Source: Penicillium oxalicum (taxonomy: Eukaryota > Ascomycota > Eurotiomycetes > Eurotiales > Aspergillaceae). From it: 64,000 nt of DNA. Position 1 is the stretch's first letter. Each line of letters begins with the position of its first letter. Below are positions 55,318-64,000 of the stretch, in pieces. The translations under genes and the position numbers were made by a program. The stretch lies in contig NC_064651.1 of assembly GCF_001723175.1 (NCBI RefSeq), forward strand, positions 2,728,001 to 2,792,000. The letters are read 5' to 3'. The notes below the pieces were generated by a model. It ran no database searches. It was not told the DNA's origin and worked only from the letters and a program-made list of their open reading frames with translations.

Positions 55318-56065
55318 ATCCAATAGATCATCAGAAGATGTTGAAAATCAGTGATGTTCTCTCTCTCAAAGCAAAGGATTAAATTAGGTCCAAACTTTAC
55401 AGGACCCCTCCACTTCCACCTATACAACCCCAAGTAAGGTTCAAAACACGTCCTCGAGAATCCATCGTGGGGGGGGGAGACTTGAAAATCCCTTGTCATT
55501 TCCACAATCCACCAAATGAAAAAAAAAACAAAAGGGTTCTCATCTAATCTCCACTATCATTGGTCGATTATATACGCGGCGGGGGACTTGGTACTTGAAA
55601 ATAAATTAAATTGACAAAGCATAATCTATTGCAATGTAATGGACCGGATTGAGGGTGGGACGATCAATCAAGATGCTAATTTCTGACACTTTGACAGTCC
55701 GGCGGGGGGCTGGATTGTCATTGGAAGGTTGAGGGTGTATTCAAAGACTTGGGTTGATTCTTTTGGCCAGGGGGTTCAATCTGGATATGTGAGTTGACGT
55801 GATAGGATTTGATTGCTTTTTCTATAATTTACGGCGTTCAATCATCACTCACCTCGATATGGATGGAGTATGATATACCTATGCCCCCTCCCCCACTTTC
55901 TCCCAAAGATGATACGATCAACATACCGTGCACCCATCTTGATGCTCATATTCGAATTGATCCAGATATTGAGCTCCCCCACCACCGCACCTCGTCCCCG
56001 TCCTTCCCTTTTTACCTACTTACCTATGTACTAAAGCAGTCAGGTGCTACCAAATATGCCACATA

Positions 56066-56088
56066 GTATACTATACTGTATAGTATAC
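56066..56088. repeat. Perfect 23-bp inverted repeat (11-bp arms, 1-nt centre)
   Basis: GTATACTATAC, a central T, then GTATAGTATAC, which is the exact reverse complement of the first arm. It is A/T rich, so it could extrude as a cruciform or serve a dimeric binding factor. No gene abuts it. Confidence 0.9.
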
Positions 56089-57724
56089 CTCCCCAATAGA
56101 GGAACCAAAGCAAACTATCATAAATACCATCTAACCACCACTATCCAATACTGCACTACCCGACACACTTCCCCAAGACCTTCAATAAGTCCACATAGGC
56201 ACAGTGCACCAGGATCCCCCTCCTCCACTGTGCACCCGTCGACAATACCAAAAAAATCCATTTATCCCTCATAGACCCGATACTCAAGGTTCCAAATCCC
56301 TACCTAGTGAACGGCCCACGTCATCAACTACCCCCCACCCATTGAAACCCACCCCGATAAACCTTCCACGTACCATCCACAAGAAAGATGAATTGAAAAA
56401 AAGTTTGGAGGTGACATGTATCAGATATAGTACATTTCAGTCCCTCGCCCCAAGATGGAAATGATTGTAATCGTGGTGGGAGCGAGGGTTTTAATCGAAT
56501 ACAGGTACTGTGTATATATCCCCATGTGGGGTACTTACACTGGAGGAGGTACAGTGTAAGAGATTGATTCATTAGGTGGGAGAGTGAGGAGATGACGTAC
56601 GTTGACGAGGAGATTGTCATACGGGGGATACGAGGTTCTCGTTTCTTGTGCGGATTGAACTACCTGCCTAGCTAGGGATGTTCTCTTGATCTTCGTCAGA
56701 TGATCTTATGGACTTGTAATTGAGTTCAAATTGGTGATGGAAACTTTGTCGTTCTAGTCTCAGAGGGAGAGGGCAGTGAGTGGAAGCCCTGGGTTAGGGC
56801 TGGGGTCAGTCCACTGTGCAGGTGGTGGTTGGTGGACGATGTTGCTTGATAACTGACGGATGATGGGGATGTTTATTCCACTGTTTTACATCTTCATCAA
56901 AACCTCTGGTATCCATGAAGAAGATGCTTACCCACTGCATCCACCGTCTATGGAGAAACATACATAATGGTGGTCAACTACCTCAGGTCTCTCTCATTGC
57001 GTGTATCATGAATTGAGATCTCGAGGGCACGGGTACTCTAGGTGGCCGTCGGGCTTCATCGATATCCGAGGAGGGGGACTGGAGAGGTGGATGCAGCACC
57101 CGACTAAGCATCTCTGTTATCAAACTAAAGACTGGACGAGGTCACGATGGCAGAAACAAAGTGGTCTTGTATCAATGTAAAAATTGAGATGTTTTCATAG
57201 ATTCATCATATAAAATATGAGATAGATCGAGCCATGGCCTGCTTCAGACAAGATGGACCGTGCTCTTTGATCCTTTAATGATAATGACCCGCCGGATGCA
57301 GGGCATCTGAAGATCAAAGCACGCAAGCAAAAATCAAGATGCAATGCCAATAAGCTCGACCGAGGGCATGGTGCGACCTCTTGTGACAAGTAGCAAAGTT
57401 GCCACAGTACAGGGCGCTCATCCAGGGCGACCGGGGAGGCAGCTCGAAGAGTCGTGGGGGAAACCACATTGCCCATCCGGGCGGCGTTGGAATAGGCTCC
57501 TTCTCGTGAGAAAGGGCTGGGCGCTGCTGCGACCACCGGGAGAGCCTTGTATCAATGCAGATTGAACATCATCGGCACGGTCGCACAGGCGTCCTTTTTG
57601 AGCCTTGCATGGGCGATGAAAGCTTGCGCCCTCTTGCCTCTGCTGCCTTGTTGGGCATGGAACCCGAATCTGCCCAACAAGCTTTGCATCGATCTAATCA
57701 AATCGACAAGCAATGGCATCCAGA

Positions 57725-57745
57725 GGGGGGGGGGGGGGGGGGGGG
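57725..57745. repeat. G21 homopolymer
   Basis: Twenty-one consecutive G, 142 bases before an A18 run at 57888-57905. Confidence 0.9.
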
Positions 57746-58117
57746 ACCATCAATCTGGGTGAAGAGTGAAGATACACCGAGTCGGAGAATGCAAGGATGC
57801 TCTCGGAAGCTGCCTCTGCGTCGGCGAATTCTTGCAACGACCGGTCCATCAACCACGATGGGAACTAATTTGTGGTTGTTCCCCTCCAAAAAAAAAAAAA
57901 AAAAATAGAAGAGAGACATTGTTGAACGCCTTGTGTTCCATTTTCAACGTGAACCCCCTTCATGAAGTCATGGAGCGGCGGCGGGACTGAGTGGCACCAT
58001 TCGATGCCAGGGGCTGTAGCTCTCGAGAACAATTCCACGAGTTCCAGATGAGAGACGCCCGGTACCGCTGCTCCTCACGGCTCAGACGCAGCTGTTTGCG
58101 AGCAAAGCTGGACGGCT

Positions 58118-58831
58118 TCAACGGGATGGTGCAGGTGGATGCAGCGGACCGCTCCCCACGCCGGACGTCTTGGCCAAGGAGGGCGTTGCGGTGGGGCTGT
58201 CGAGCGTGACGCGCAGCTCGTGGCACTGTCGCACGAGCTGCTGCACCCCGTCCGCCAGACGGGCGGCCCGTTCTTCAATCTCGGGCCAAAAGGCGTCCCC
58301 CCAAAAGGGATCCTCCCGCACGGCAGTCTCGAGGGCGGACAGCCAGCAGTCGAAGCCGGAGCGCGGACCGGCCAGCAGGGCGGCCACCGTCACGAACCGA
58401 ATGGTGGGTTCGGAGTGCAGGACGTGCAGCACAATACAGGCCGGGCATCGTGCGGTTAGATACCAGTCGTGCTCCTCGGTCAGGATGCACGACAACCAGG
58501 CGAATGCACTGCGGGCTTCCCCCTTGAAGGCGCGTTCGGGTTCGGTTCCCTTTTTGGTGGGTAGTAGGCGGGCGGCAATCCTTTCCGCCTGGTGATTGAT
58601 GAGGAAGAGGGGCACGAGCAGAGTGTGAATCATGTCGCGGTGCAGGCGGAAAGATTCCTGGTCGGCGGAGCTGCATAGATGACGATGATCGGCGCAGAAG
58701 CTCGGCCCTTCCATGCCGCACTCCTGGCGGCGGAGCTGTTCCCGCATAGCACGAAAGGCTTCATTGCGCTCTAAATGGAGCAGATCATGACTGGAGACCC
58801 GAAAGGGGGAGGTAAATTCGTCATTGGACAT
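58118..58831 (-). CDS. Unknown protein, 237 aa
   Basis: Single-exon minus-strand ORF with a true ATG at 58831 and 237 residues. It is helical and soluble, with no signal peptide and no certain membrane segment. Landmarks are the start FRVSSHDLLHLERNEAFRAM, a cysteine/histidine cluster CADHRHLCSSAD near residue 45, and HRDMIHTLLVPLFLINHQAERIAARLL. FAWLSCILTEEHDWYL, CPACIVLHVLHSEP and DPFWGDAFWPEIEERAARL follow. The last 25 residues are Pro/Ser rich and disordered. The even distribution of conserved-looking aromatic and charged residues suggests a real folded protein. I do not recognise its family, and the Cys/His cluster does not match a standard zinc finger. It lies between two gene-poor stretches. 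Confidence 0.65.
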   Translation of the reverse strand: MSNDEFTSPFRVSSHDLLHLERNEAFRAMREQLRRQECGMEGPSFCADHRHLCSSADQESFRLHRDMIHTLLVPLFLINHQAERIAARLLPTKKGTEPERAFKGEARSAFAWLSCILTEEHDWYLTARCPACIVLHVLHSEPTIRFVTVAALLAGPRSGFDCWLSALETAVREDPFWGDAFWPEIEERAARLADGVQQLVRQCHELRVTLDSPTATPSLAKTSGVGSGPLHPPAPSR

Positions 58832-61460
58832 GGTGAGTCAGCAATCGGGAGAATTCCGATCGTTGTCCGGGATGGGGTATTGACAAGGTGATGGAAAAGC
58901 AGCTGGGGCTGTAAGGCAAGAGGATGAGAGCAGGGGGGGGGGCGGGTTTTATTTTCCCAAAATAATTCCAACTGTCGTTATAGTGGAATGAAGAGTGATA
59001 TTGGCGAGGTCATAGAATCATATCGATCACACAATGACGCGATCATAGGTCCAGCTGGAGAGGCACCTGAAATTGGATATTTTATTTTTTTTTGAATTGG
59101 AGGGGAGAGGATACGTCCGGTCGGTGGTACTGGAAGTCTGTACGTCGTCGATTCCTGACAGGCCAGGGGGAGGTCAGTCCGGGTCACGGTACGGACGGTG
59201 GGATGGTGTCTTGGGTTTCTCAAAAGGGCTCCAAAGGGTATGAGAGATTGTAACGCTTTTCCGTCGCCGGATGCGGGCAGTGATGTTTATAATAATCTCG
59301 CACAGTCCCGACATCCTCATCGGCCATGGCCTTGGAAAAGGGGGCCTCCCTTTGCGGGAACGTCATGAGAACAAGCACGTTCCTTTGGGAGGGGGTGCAG
59401 ATCGAAGCGTAATTTTGTGTTTGGAGGGGGTCCAGCTTGGCCGCGAGAACGTCCTCGTCCTGCCCATTCAGGTCAGTTCAGGGTCAAGGCGGTTGATCTT
59501 AATGAAGATGAGACCCACGGCTGACGAGCACCATCGACACGTCTGGACGCTGATAGGATGTGGAGGAGAGGAGGAGGAGTCAGTGGAGTAGACTCCATCG
59601 AGGCGAGTACGGTGGACGGGTCTGGACCCCCCCTGAGGGTACTTTCTAAGTTTGTACGTGTTCACCTTGTCCGTTGGGCGGTTTGGTCGCTTGTTCTTGG
59701 AAGAGAGGATAAGAGGGCGGCGACCGTATGATTGGTCTCGAGGGAGTCGCGGGTGTCCCGCATTCCCTGTCGGGCAGTGTGGGTGGAGCCGGACACGAAA
59801 TCGGCGGTGGCTCACTCACCAATGAGAAGGGGGAGTGCTCTCGTGCCCTCGTGCTTTTGCTGGCCAGTCCAAAGGGCCCCCCAGTACTTGAGACTCGAGG
59901 AAGGATGACATAGTGACGCGAGTCACTCTATGTCACTCCTGCGGTGAGAACCCAAGCAATCACCAGTCCACTCCCGGATGGTATTCGAGACGTTGAGAAA
60001 GAGTTCCTTGTGCCCCTGAATTGAGGCGAGAGAAAGGTTGGACCCTCAAATATTATTGTTCCCCTCTATGTCCTAGAGTCCCCTGGTGGCTCAGTCCTGT
60101 CACCGTGATGCTTCGGATAGAAATCTCCCCCTCGACGCGCCGACGGCACACAAACCAGTGCAGTGCCGGGGGTGCATGGAATTGATTCTCAGCCTCTCTT
60201 GTCCGCGTGGCCGGTGCAATGATCGACCACCACCCTGCAGAGGATGGATTGCCCCAAAGTATACCCGTTGGAGTCGTCGATCACGACTAAGTACTGGACG
60301 ACACCCGCTTCAAGGGTACCGGTTCCAGGTCCTGGAAGATATGTATCACTATACTGAATGTACAGTACTCGGAACCTCACCCCAGAAAGAGACTGTAGCC
60401 ACGTCGGTTATGGCCATGGACACGCTGTCACGGCGGCACTGCCCGGTGAAAGTGTGCTCTAGACCTCTCCCCCGAGCAACGCTCCCGCGGAGCCAATTGT
60501 CCAGACCAGTCACCATCACAAGAAGCTGGTCATGGGAATCACCGCCTGCATGGGAGCAAGGCCCGAGAGGTCACCATGTGCCTCCCAACCAGTGAACTCG
60601 ATAGACTCATTGCGGCCCAAGATTCCTACCCTCCCCTCCCCGCGGTGGTGAGTGGCTTTGTGGCGACTGAGTCGGTAGATTCGGTACCTCCCTAGCTAGT
60701 ACTAGTGCCTCGGTGTCGAGGTGTACTCACAGCCTAGAGCTTGTCTGCGCCGATAGCTTATTAGCTGCTCCTCACGACGACTCCACGAAGGTGCATTTGG
60801 GCAGGACCGGCACCTCCCCTCTCTTTCCCTGCGCATCGGGATGGCGCCCAACATGCAAGATACTTTATCTCACCCGCTCCGGTGAGCGGGTTCCGACCTT
60901 GCTCCACAGATTCTAGATTCGAGGCCGCAATCAAGGTCAGTCCGGAGGTCGACGAGACCAACGGCACGGCACACCCAGATCAAGTGACGGCTTTTCTGGC
61001 GTGTTCTGTTGAGCGATCAAGAAGACGGATAGAGTTACGAGAGATTGTTCCCTGGGCCAAGCATCTCCGCACTGAGGTTCCTCGAGATTTTGCAGGGTGT
61101 CACCGACGGTCGGACTCTGGCTTTGGGCACTTTCACCTCCACAGTCTGAGATCTGAAGGACGCAATGGTAGAAATCTTTTAGGAGAAAGTATTCCGAACT
61201 GGTAAGCCCATGATGCGGCTGATCTGATCCAGGTGGCGTGATATTCCATGTTGGACAGCACTCCTGCTATTCTTGCATTCTGTATGAGTTGAATGTGCTT
61301 GTGGTCCATCCGTGAGTGTCATGGATGTTCCATGCCAGGGAGCCACTCGGCCCTGTGGCTTGGCGAGGGGAATGGAATCGGTACCTGTCGGTATTTAGAA
61401 AATCATGTGATTCCAGGTGATCACGGCGCCTGGGTGATGATTACTTAGGTACCTATGATC
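58832..61460. other. Intergenic, no firm gene
   Basis: The first ~400 bases are the promoter of the 58118-58831 gene. Frames at 59468-59815 (-), 60086-60595 (+, no ATG) and 60882-61205 (+, no ATG) were examined. The last has an even, protein-like composition (ERSRRRIELREIVPWAKHL) but no start, splice site or domain. Confidence 0.45.
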
Positions 61461-62019
61461 TTATGATCCAGAGGAGTATGCGTTGCCAGAGCTATCAAAG
61501 TACAATCCCCCACCTCCCATGCCACCCTCATGCACAGACGAACCAACTCTTTTGGCGGCAGGAGGGAGAAATAATTTCTTCAAGGTCGTGATGCTTGTCA
61601 AAAGCGAACCTCGTTTTGGAAGAAACGGCAACTCCAGATCCCTGGATCGTCGCATACCAAAAGAAAAAAAAAAAGTCGTCTGTTGCCTGCGTTCTGATCC
61701 CCAGGCGGCCTGCCTTGAATCTACAGCATCCATAGCGATGATCAGTCAATCTGCCAGCTGCCTGGGTATCGAGTTCTTCCTGGGCTCGGGCCGTCGGCAC
61801 ACCAAGCACGATAAGCGACTCCGAGTCTGGCTCATTGTCAACGCCAAGTTTTAGATCTGCGATAATGCCATTTGATGAACCCATTCCAGAAAACCCCGAC
61901 CGTGTTTCAAGTGAAGTACCTCCCTCGGAGATCATGGAATCACCATAACCCGACCGCAGACTCGATCGGCGCCAGGTCCCGGCGCACCGTTGAAGCCTTG
62001 CGGAACCACTGGCCCACAA
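61461..62019 (-). CDS. Possible 3' end of a gene or gene relic (tentative)
   Basis: Two minus-strand frames look coding. Segment A (62019 to about 61803) includes SGYGDSMISEGGTSLETRSGFSGM and GIIADLKLG. Segment B (61720 to stop 61461) includes RDLELPFLPKRGSLLTSI and ends EGGMGGGGLYFDSSGNAYS. An 82-nt intron (61802-61721; donor GTGTGC, branch-like TTGACTGATC, acceptor TGTAG) joins them in frame. However, the DNA inside that intron also reads well in frame A (VPTARAQEELDTQ), so a single-base slip in the T-run at about 61664-61674 is an alternative. No convincing start or upstream exon was found between 62019 and 63072. No family is recognised. Confidence 0.25.
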
Positions 62020-63072
62020 CAGCGTAAGAATGCTGCACCCCGTCCTTCAGAGTCGGTCAGACACAAATGCCACGGTGGTGCACAGAATGAAAAAGAGGTG
62101 AACAGGGCAAATCTCGACAGTCTCCATCGACAATATCATTCCATGCTCCAGAGTGTCTCGCCTTTAGATTCCAATGAAGGCAGTTCTATCCCCCCGTAGG
62201 CACGTACATGAACCTCACCTGTCCATCCTGGGGAGCATTGCGATTGATCGAAGGCGCCGGTCTTGGCTTCCAGCTTCCAATTGCGCTGGAGTGTGCTTTT
62301 CCCCCGGAGCTCCACCATGGCGTCTTGTCGTTGCTTTTCAACGGCAGCCGAGCGTGGTGTCTTCAACCTTGACATGAAGGTCAGGTGTGCGCACATGACC
62401 GCCTGTGAATACCACGATCCTGATGCGTCTCCAAAGATTCCACTCTCTCCATCTCACTCCTTCTCGTCCTCTCCTGTTGACCCCGAAATAACCATCCCTC
62501 CCCCTGGTGAATTCCAGCGCTGAAACTCCCTTGGGAAGCAGAGGCCATTGGCACGCTAGTGGGATAGTGGCCTCCTCCATTGGTCCAGCATGCGGAGATG
62601 GAATCCCCACGCTCTCGCGTCTCAACAAGCAATGTGCTCTTCCTTCCAGGTGGACTGAGTCCGACTGAAAGTCGCTAGCAACGATAGGGAACCTCCAGCT
62701 GGAGTTGACTGCCAACTTCCAACTTTCTGATGCTTGAACAGTAGCGCCATTGGATGGTCCATTGTGAGTTTCTGACTGTTCCTGAGACACGTTCAACCAT
62801 CGGACCACTTGCGCTCTGTCCTCGAATCCACGCGCCCACTCATTCTCTCCGGGTCGCTCTTTCCACGTCCAAACAAATTTCACGCTCTGCGATTCCTTGT
62901 TTGTCTGGATCGGGAGTCGCAAACACCGTTCCATTGTTTTTCACTTTTCGACTGTTACTGGGATCTTCTACGTTGCACAGTCGCATCCGTTCCTGACGGG
63001 CATTGTTTTTCTTCCTCTCCCGCCTTTTTCTGTCTCCGTTCAGATCCTCGTGGTCTGCAACTGTGTTTGGAG
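62020..63072. promoter_or_regulatory. Upstream region of the GH72 gene
   Basis: About 1 kb before the glucanosyltransferase ATG, with pyrimidine-rich patches towards the right end typical of a 5' leader. A 198-codon minus-strand ATG frame (62338-62934) runs through it, has no domain and is not believed. Confidence 0.5.
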
Positions 63073-64000
63073 ATGTTGTCCTCCATTTCGCTCTCTGCGA
63101 TCCCGTTCGTGCTGGCTGGCCTGCAAGCGGCGACCGTCAATGCTGTTCCCACCATTTCCGCCGTCGGTTCCAAATTTTTCTATGAAAATGGCACCCAGTA
63201 TTACCTCAAAGGTAGGATGACGCTTTGCAATCCTCGCTCCCAATGACGTGGAAACCCATCGCCCCAGGACCATCGGTGAAAGGATCTCTTATCTGACTGG
63301 AAAACGATAGGCATCGCGTATCAATTGAAGCCCCATGATCCGCTTATCGATACTGCCCAGTGCAAGCGCGACATTGTCCGCATGTCCGAACTAGGCGCCA
63401 ATGCCATTCGAGTGTACCATGTGGACCCCAGTGCCGATCACAAGGGCTGTATGAAGGCGTTTGCCGATGCAGGAATCTATCTTTTCGTCGATCTGGATAC
63501 CTTTGACACTCAGATTGAGCAGGTAAGCACCACCTGCGACCCTCACGCGAAATGTACGACCCGTGTGAAGGGCTTTCTAACTGCAAAAATCAATAGACCT
63601 CCCCCCAGTGGAGCCAATCGCAGTTTGACGCTTTCAAGGAGGTCCTCGACGAGTTCCAGCAATTCGATAATACGGCAGGTGTCTTTGTCGGCAACGAAGT
63701 CCTTACAACCGCTAATGGCTCCCATGCTGCGCCCTACGTCTTGGCCGCTGCCCGCGACATCAAGGCATATCGTGACCAGAAAGGCTATCGGGAGATTCCC
63801 GTCGGATACTCCGCGGCTGACATCGCCGAGCTCCGACCCATGCTCCAGAACTACTTGGCTTGCTCCCAAAACGCATCGGAACGCCTGGATTTCTTCTCAT
63901 TGAATGCCTATGAGTGGTGCGGCCAAAACACCTACGAGGGCTCGGGTTACAACCAGCTGCAGCTGAATGCTTCCTCCTACAATATTCCCATCTTCTTCTC
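63073..64000 (+). CDS. GH72 1,3-beta-glucanosyltransferase, Gel/Gas family (3' end off window)
   Basis: Three exons seen, 63073-63211, 63311-63522 and 63597 to the window edge. The joined frame gives ~252 residues of an expected ~450-550. A signal peptide covers about residues 1-24 (FVLAGLQAATVNA). GH72 blocks follow: KFFYENGTQYYLKG, GIAYQL, ANAIRVYHVDPSADH with CMKAFADAGIYLFVDLDTF, and the acid/base glutamate Glu151 in VFVGNEVLTT. SLNAYEWCGQNTYE leads toward the nucleophile, which lies past the edge. By family, these GPI-anchored plasma-membrane/wall enzymes cut and re-join beta-1,3-glucan chains, remodelling the cell wall. Whether a C-terminal CBM43 and GPI signal follow cannot be seen. Confidence 0.95.

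Larger units (their letters stand above)
55043..58117. other. Gene-poor stretch, 3.1 kb, with homopolymers and a palindrome
   Basis: No gene is supported. Frames near 57555-57908 run through a 21-G and an 18-A tract and are not believed. It contains C14 (55223-55236), C15 (55303-55317), G21 (57725-57745), A18 (57888-57905) and the perfect palindrome listed next. The right end should hold the 3' region of the 58118 gene. Confidence 0.5.

Noticed and set aside
57555..57908. 117-codon plus-strand frame
   Set aside because: Depends on G21 and A18 homopolymers (polyglycine, polylysine).
60086..60595. 169-codon plus-strand frame
   Set aside because: Non-ATG start, Pro/Arg/Ser-rich, no domain.
62338..62934. 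198-codon minus-strand ATG frame
   Set aside because: Lies in the promoter/leader of the GH72 gene. No domain, and no splice link to the fragment at 61461-62019.

Overview
This is a filamentous ascomycete window, most likely Eurotiales (Aspergillus/Penicillium type). Genes alternate freely between strands. Introns are mostly 45-150 nt (the longest in any model is 233 nt), with GTATGT/GTAAGT-like donors, CTGAC/CTAAC-like branch sites and CAG/TAG acceptors. The gene content also fits: an S28 prolyl peptidase close to the known Aspergillus enzyme, a GH72 glucanosyltransferase, Spb4, Yen1 and Arp10. Genus is not decided. No tRNA, rRNA, CRISPR array or intact transposon was seen.

Layout. 1-881: 3' part of a mitochondrial ribosomal protein uS15m gene. 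2145-6523: a five-exon gene for a 1353-residue disordered nuclear-type protein. 7830-8212 (-): a frameshifted AIG2/gamma-glutamylcyclotransferase-like relic. 8855-12500: divergent DGK1 (CTP-dependent diacylglycerol kinase) and SPB4 (60S rRNA helicase). 14170-16389: secreted S28 serine peptidase with ten exons. 17005-22124: divergent YEN1 (Holliday junction resolvase) and ARP10 (dynactin).

22774-28833: a compact peroxisomal fatty-acid module. It holds an enoyl-CoA hydratase/isomerase, an ACSF3-like acyl/malonyl-CoA synthetase and an acyl-CoA oxidase, ending in AKI, AKI and AKL, all credible PTS1 signals. The last two are divergent over a 473-bp shared promoter. 29446-30689 (-): secreted aldose 1-epimerase broken by a frameshift before its catalytic glutamate. 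30690-34478: gene-poor, with possible decayed coding fragments. 34479-35003: small secreted cysteine-rich protein. 35723-36466: CMD/AhpD-like protein. 36943-40845: 1300-residue AT-hook protein.

41873-42843: two-exon unknown gene. 43906-44826 (-): AsaB/CmcJ-like oxidoreductase. 46276-47902 (-): Sds3-like histone deacetylase complex subunit. 49401-51246 (-): conserved unknown protein. 51247-58117 is a gene-poor stretch with long homopolymers, a 23-bp perfect palindrome and one candidate small spliced gene (54711-55042). 58118-58831 (-): unknown protein. 61461-62019 (-): possible 3' fragment of a gene. 63073-64000: 5' part of a GH72 glucanosyltransferase, cut by the window edge.

Most genes are housekeeping. 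The less ordinary items are the peroxisomal trio, two independent single-frame breaks, the cysteine-rich secreted protein and the gene-poor 51-58 kb stretch. Exon joins were read by eye from splice motifs, frame continuity and family knowledge; none was tested against RNA or a database.
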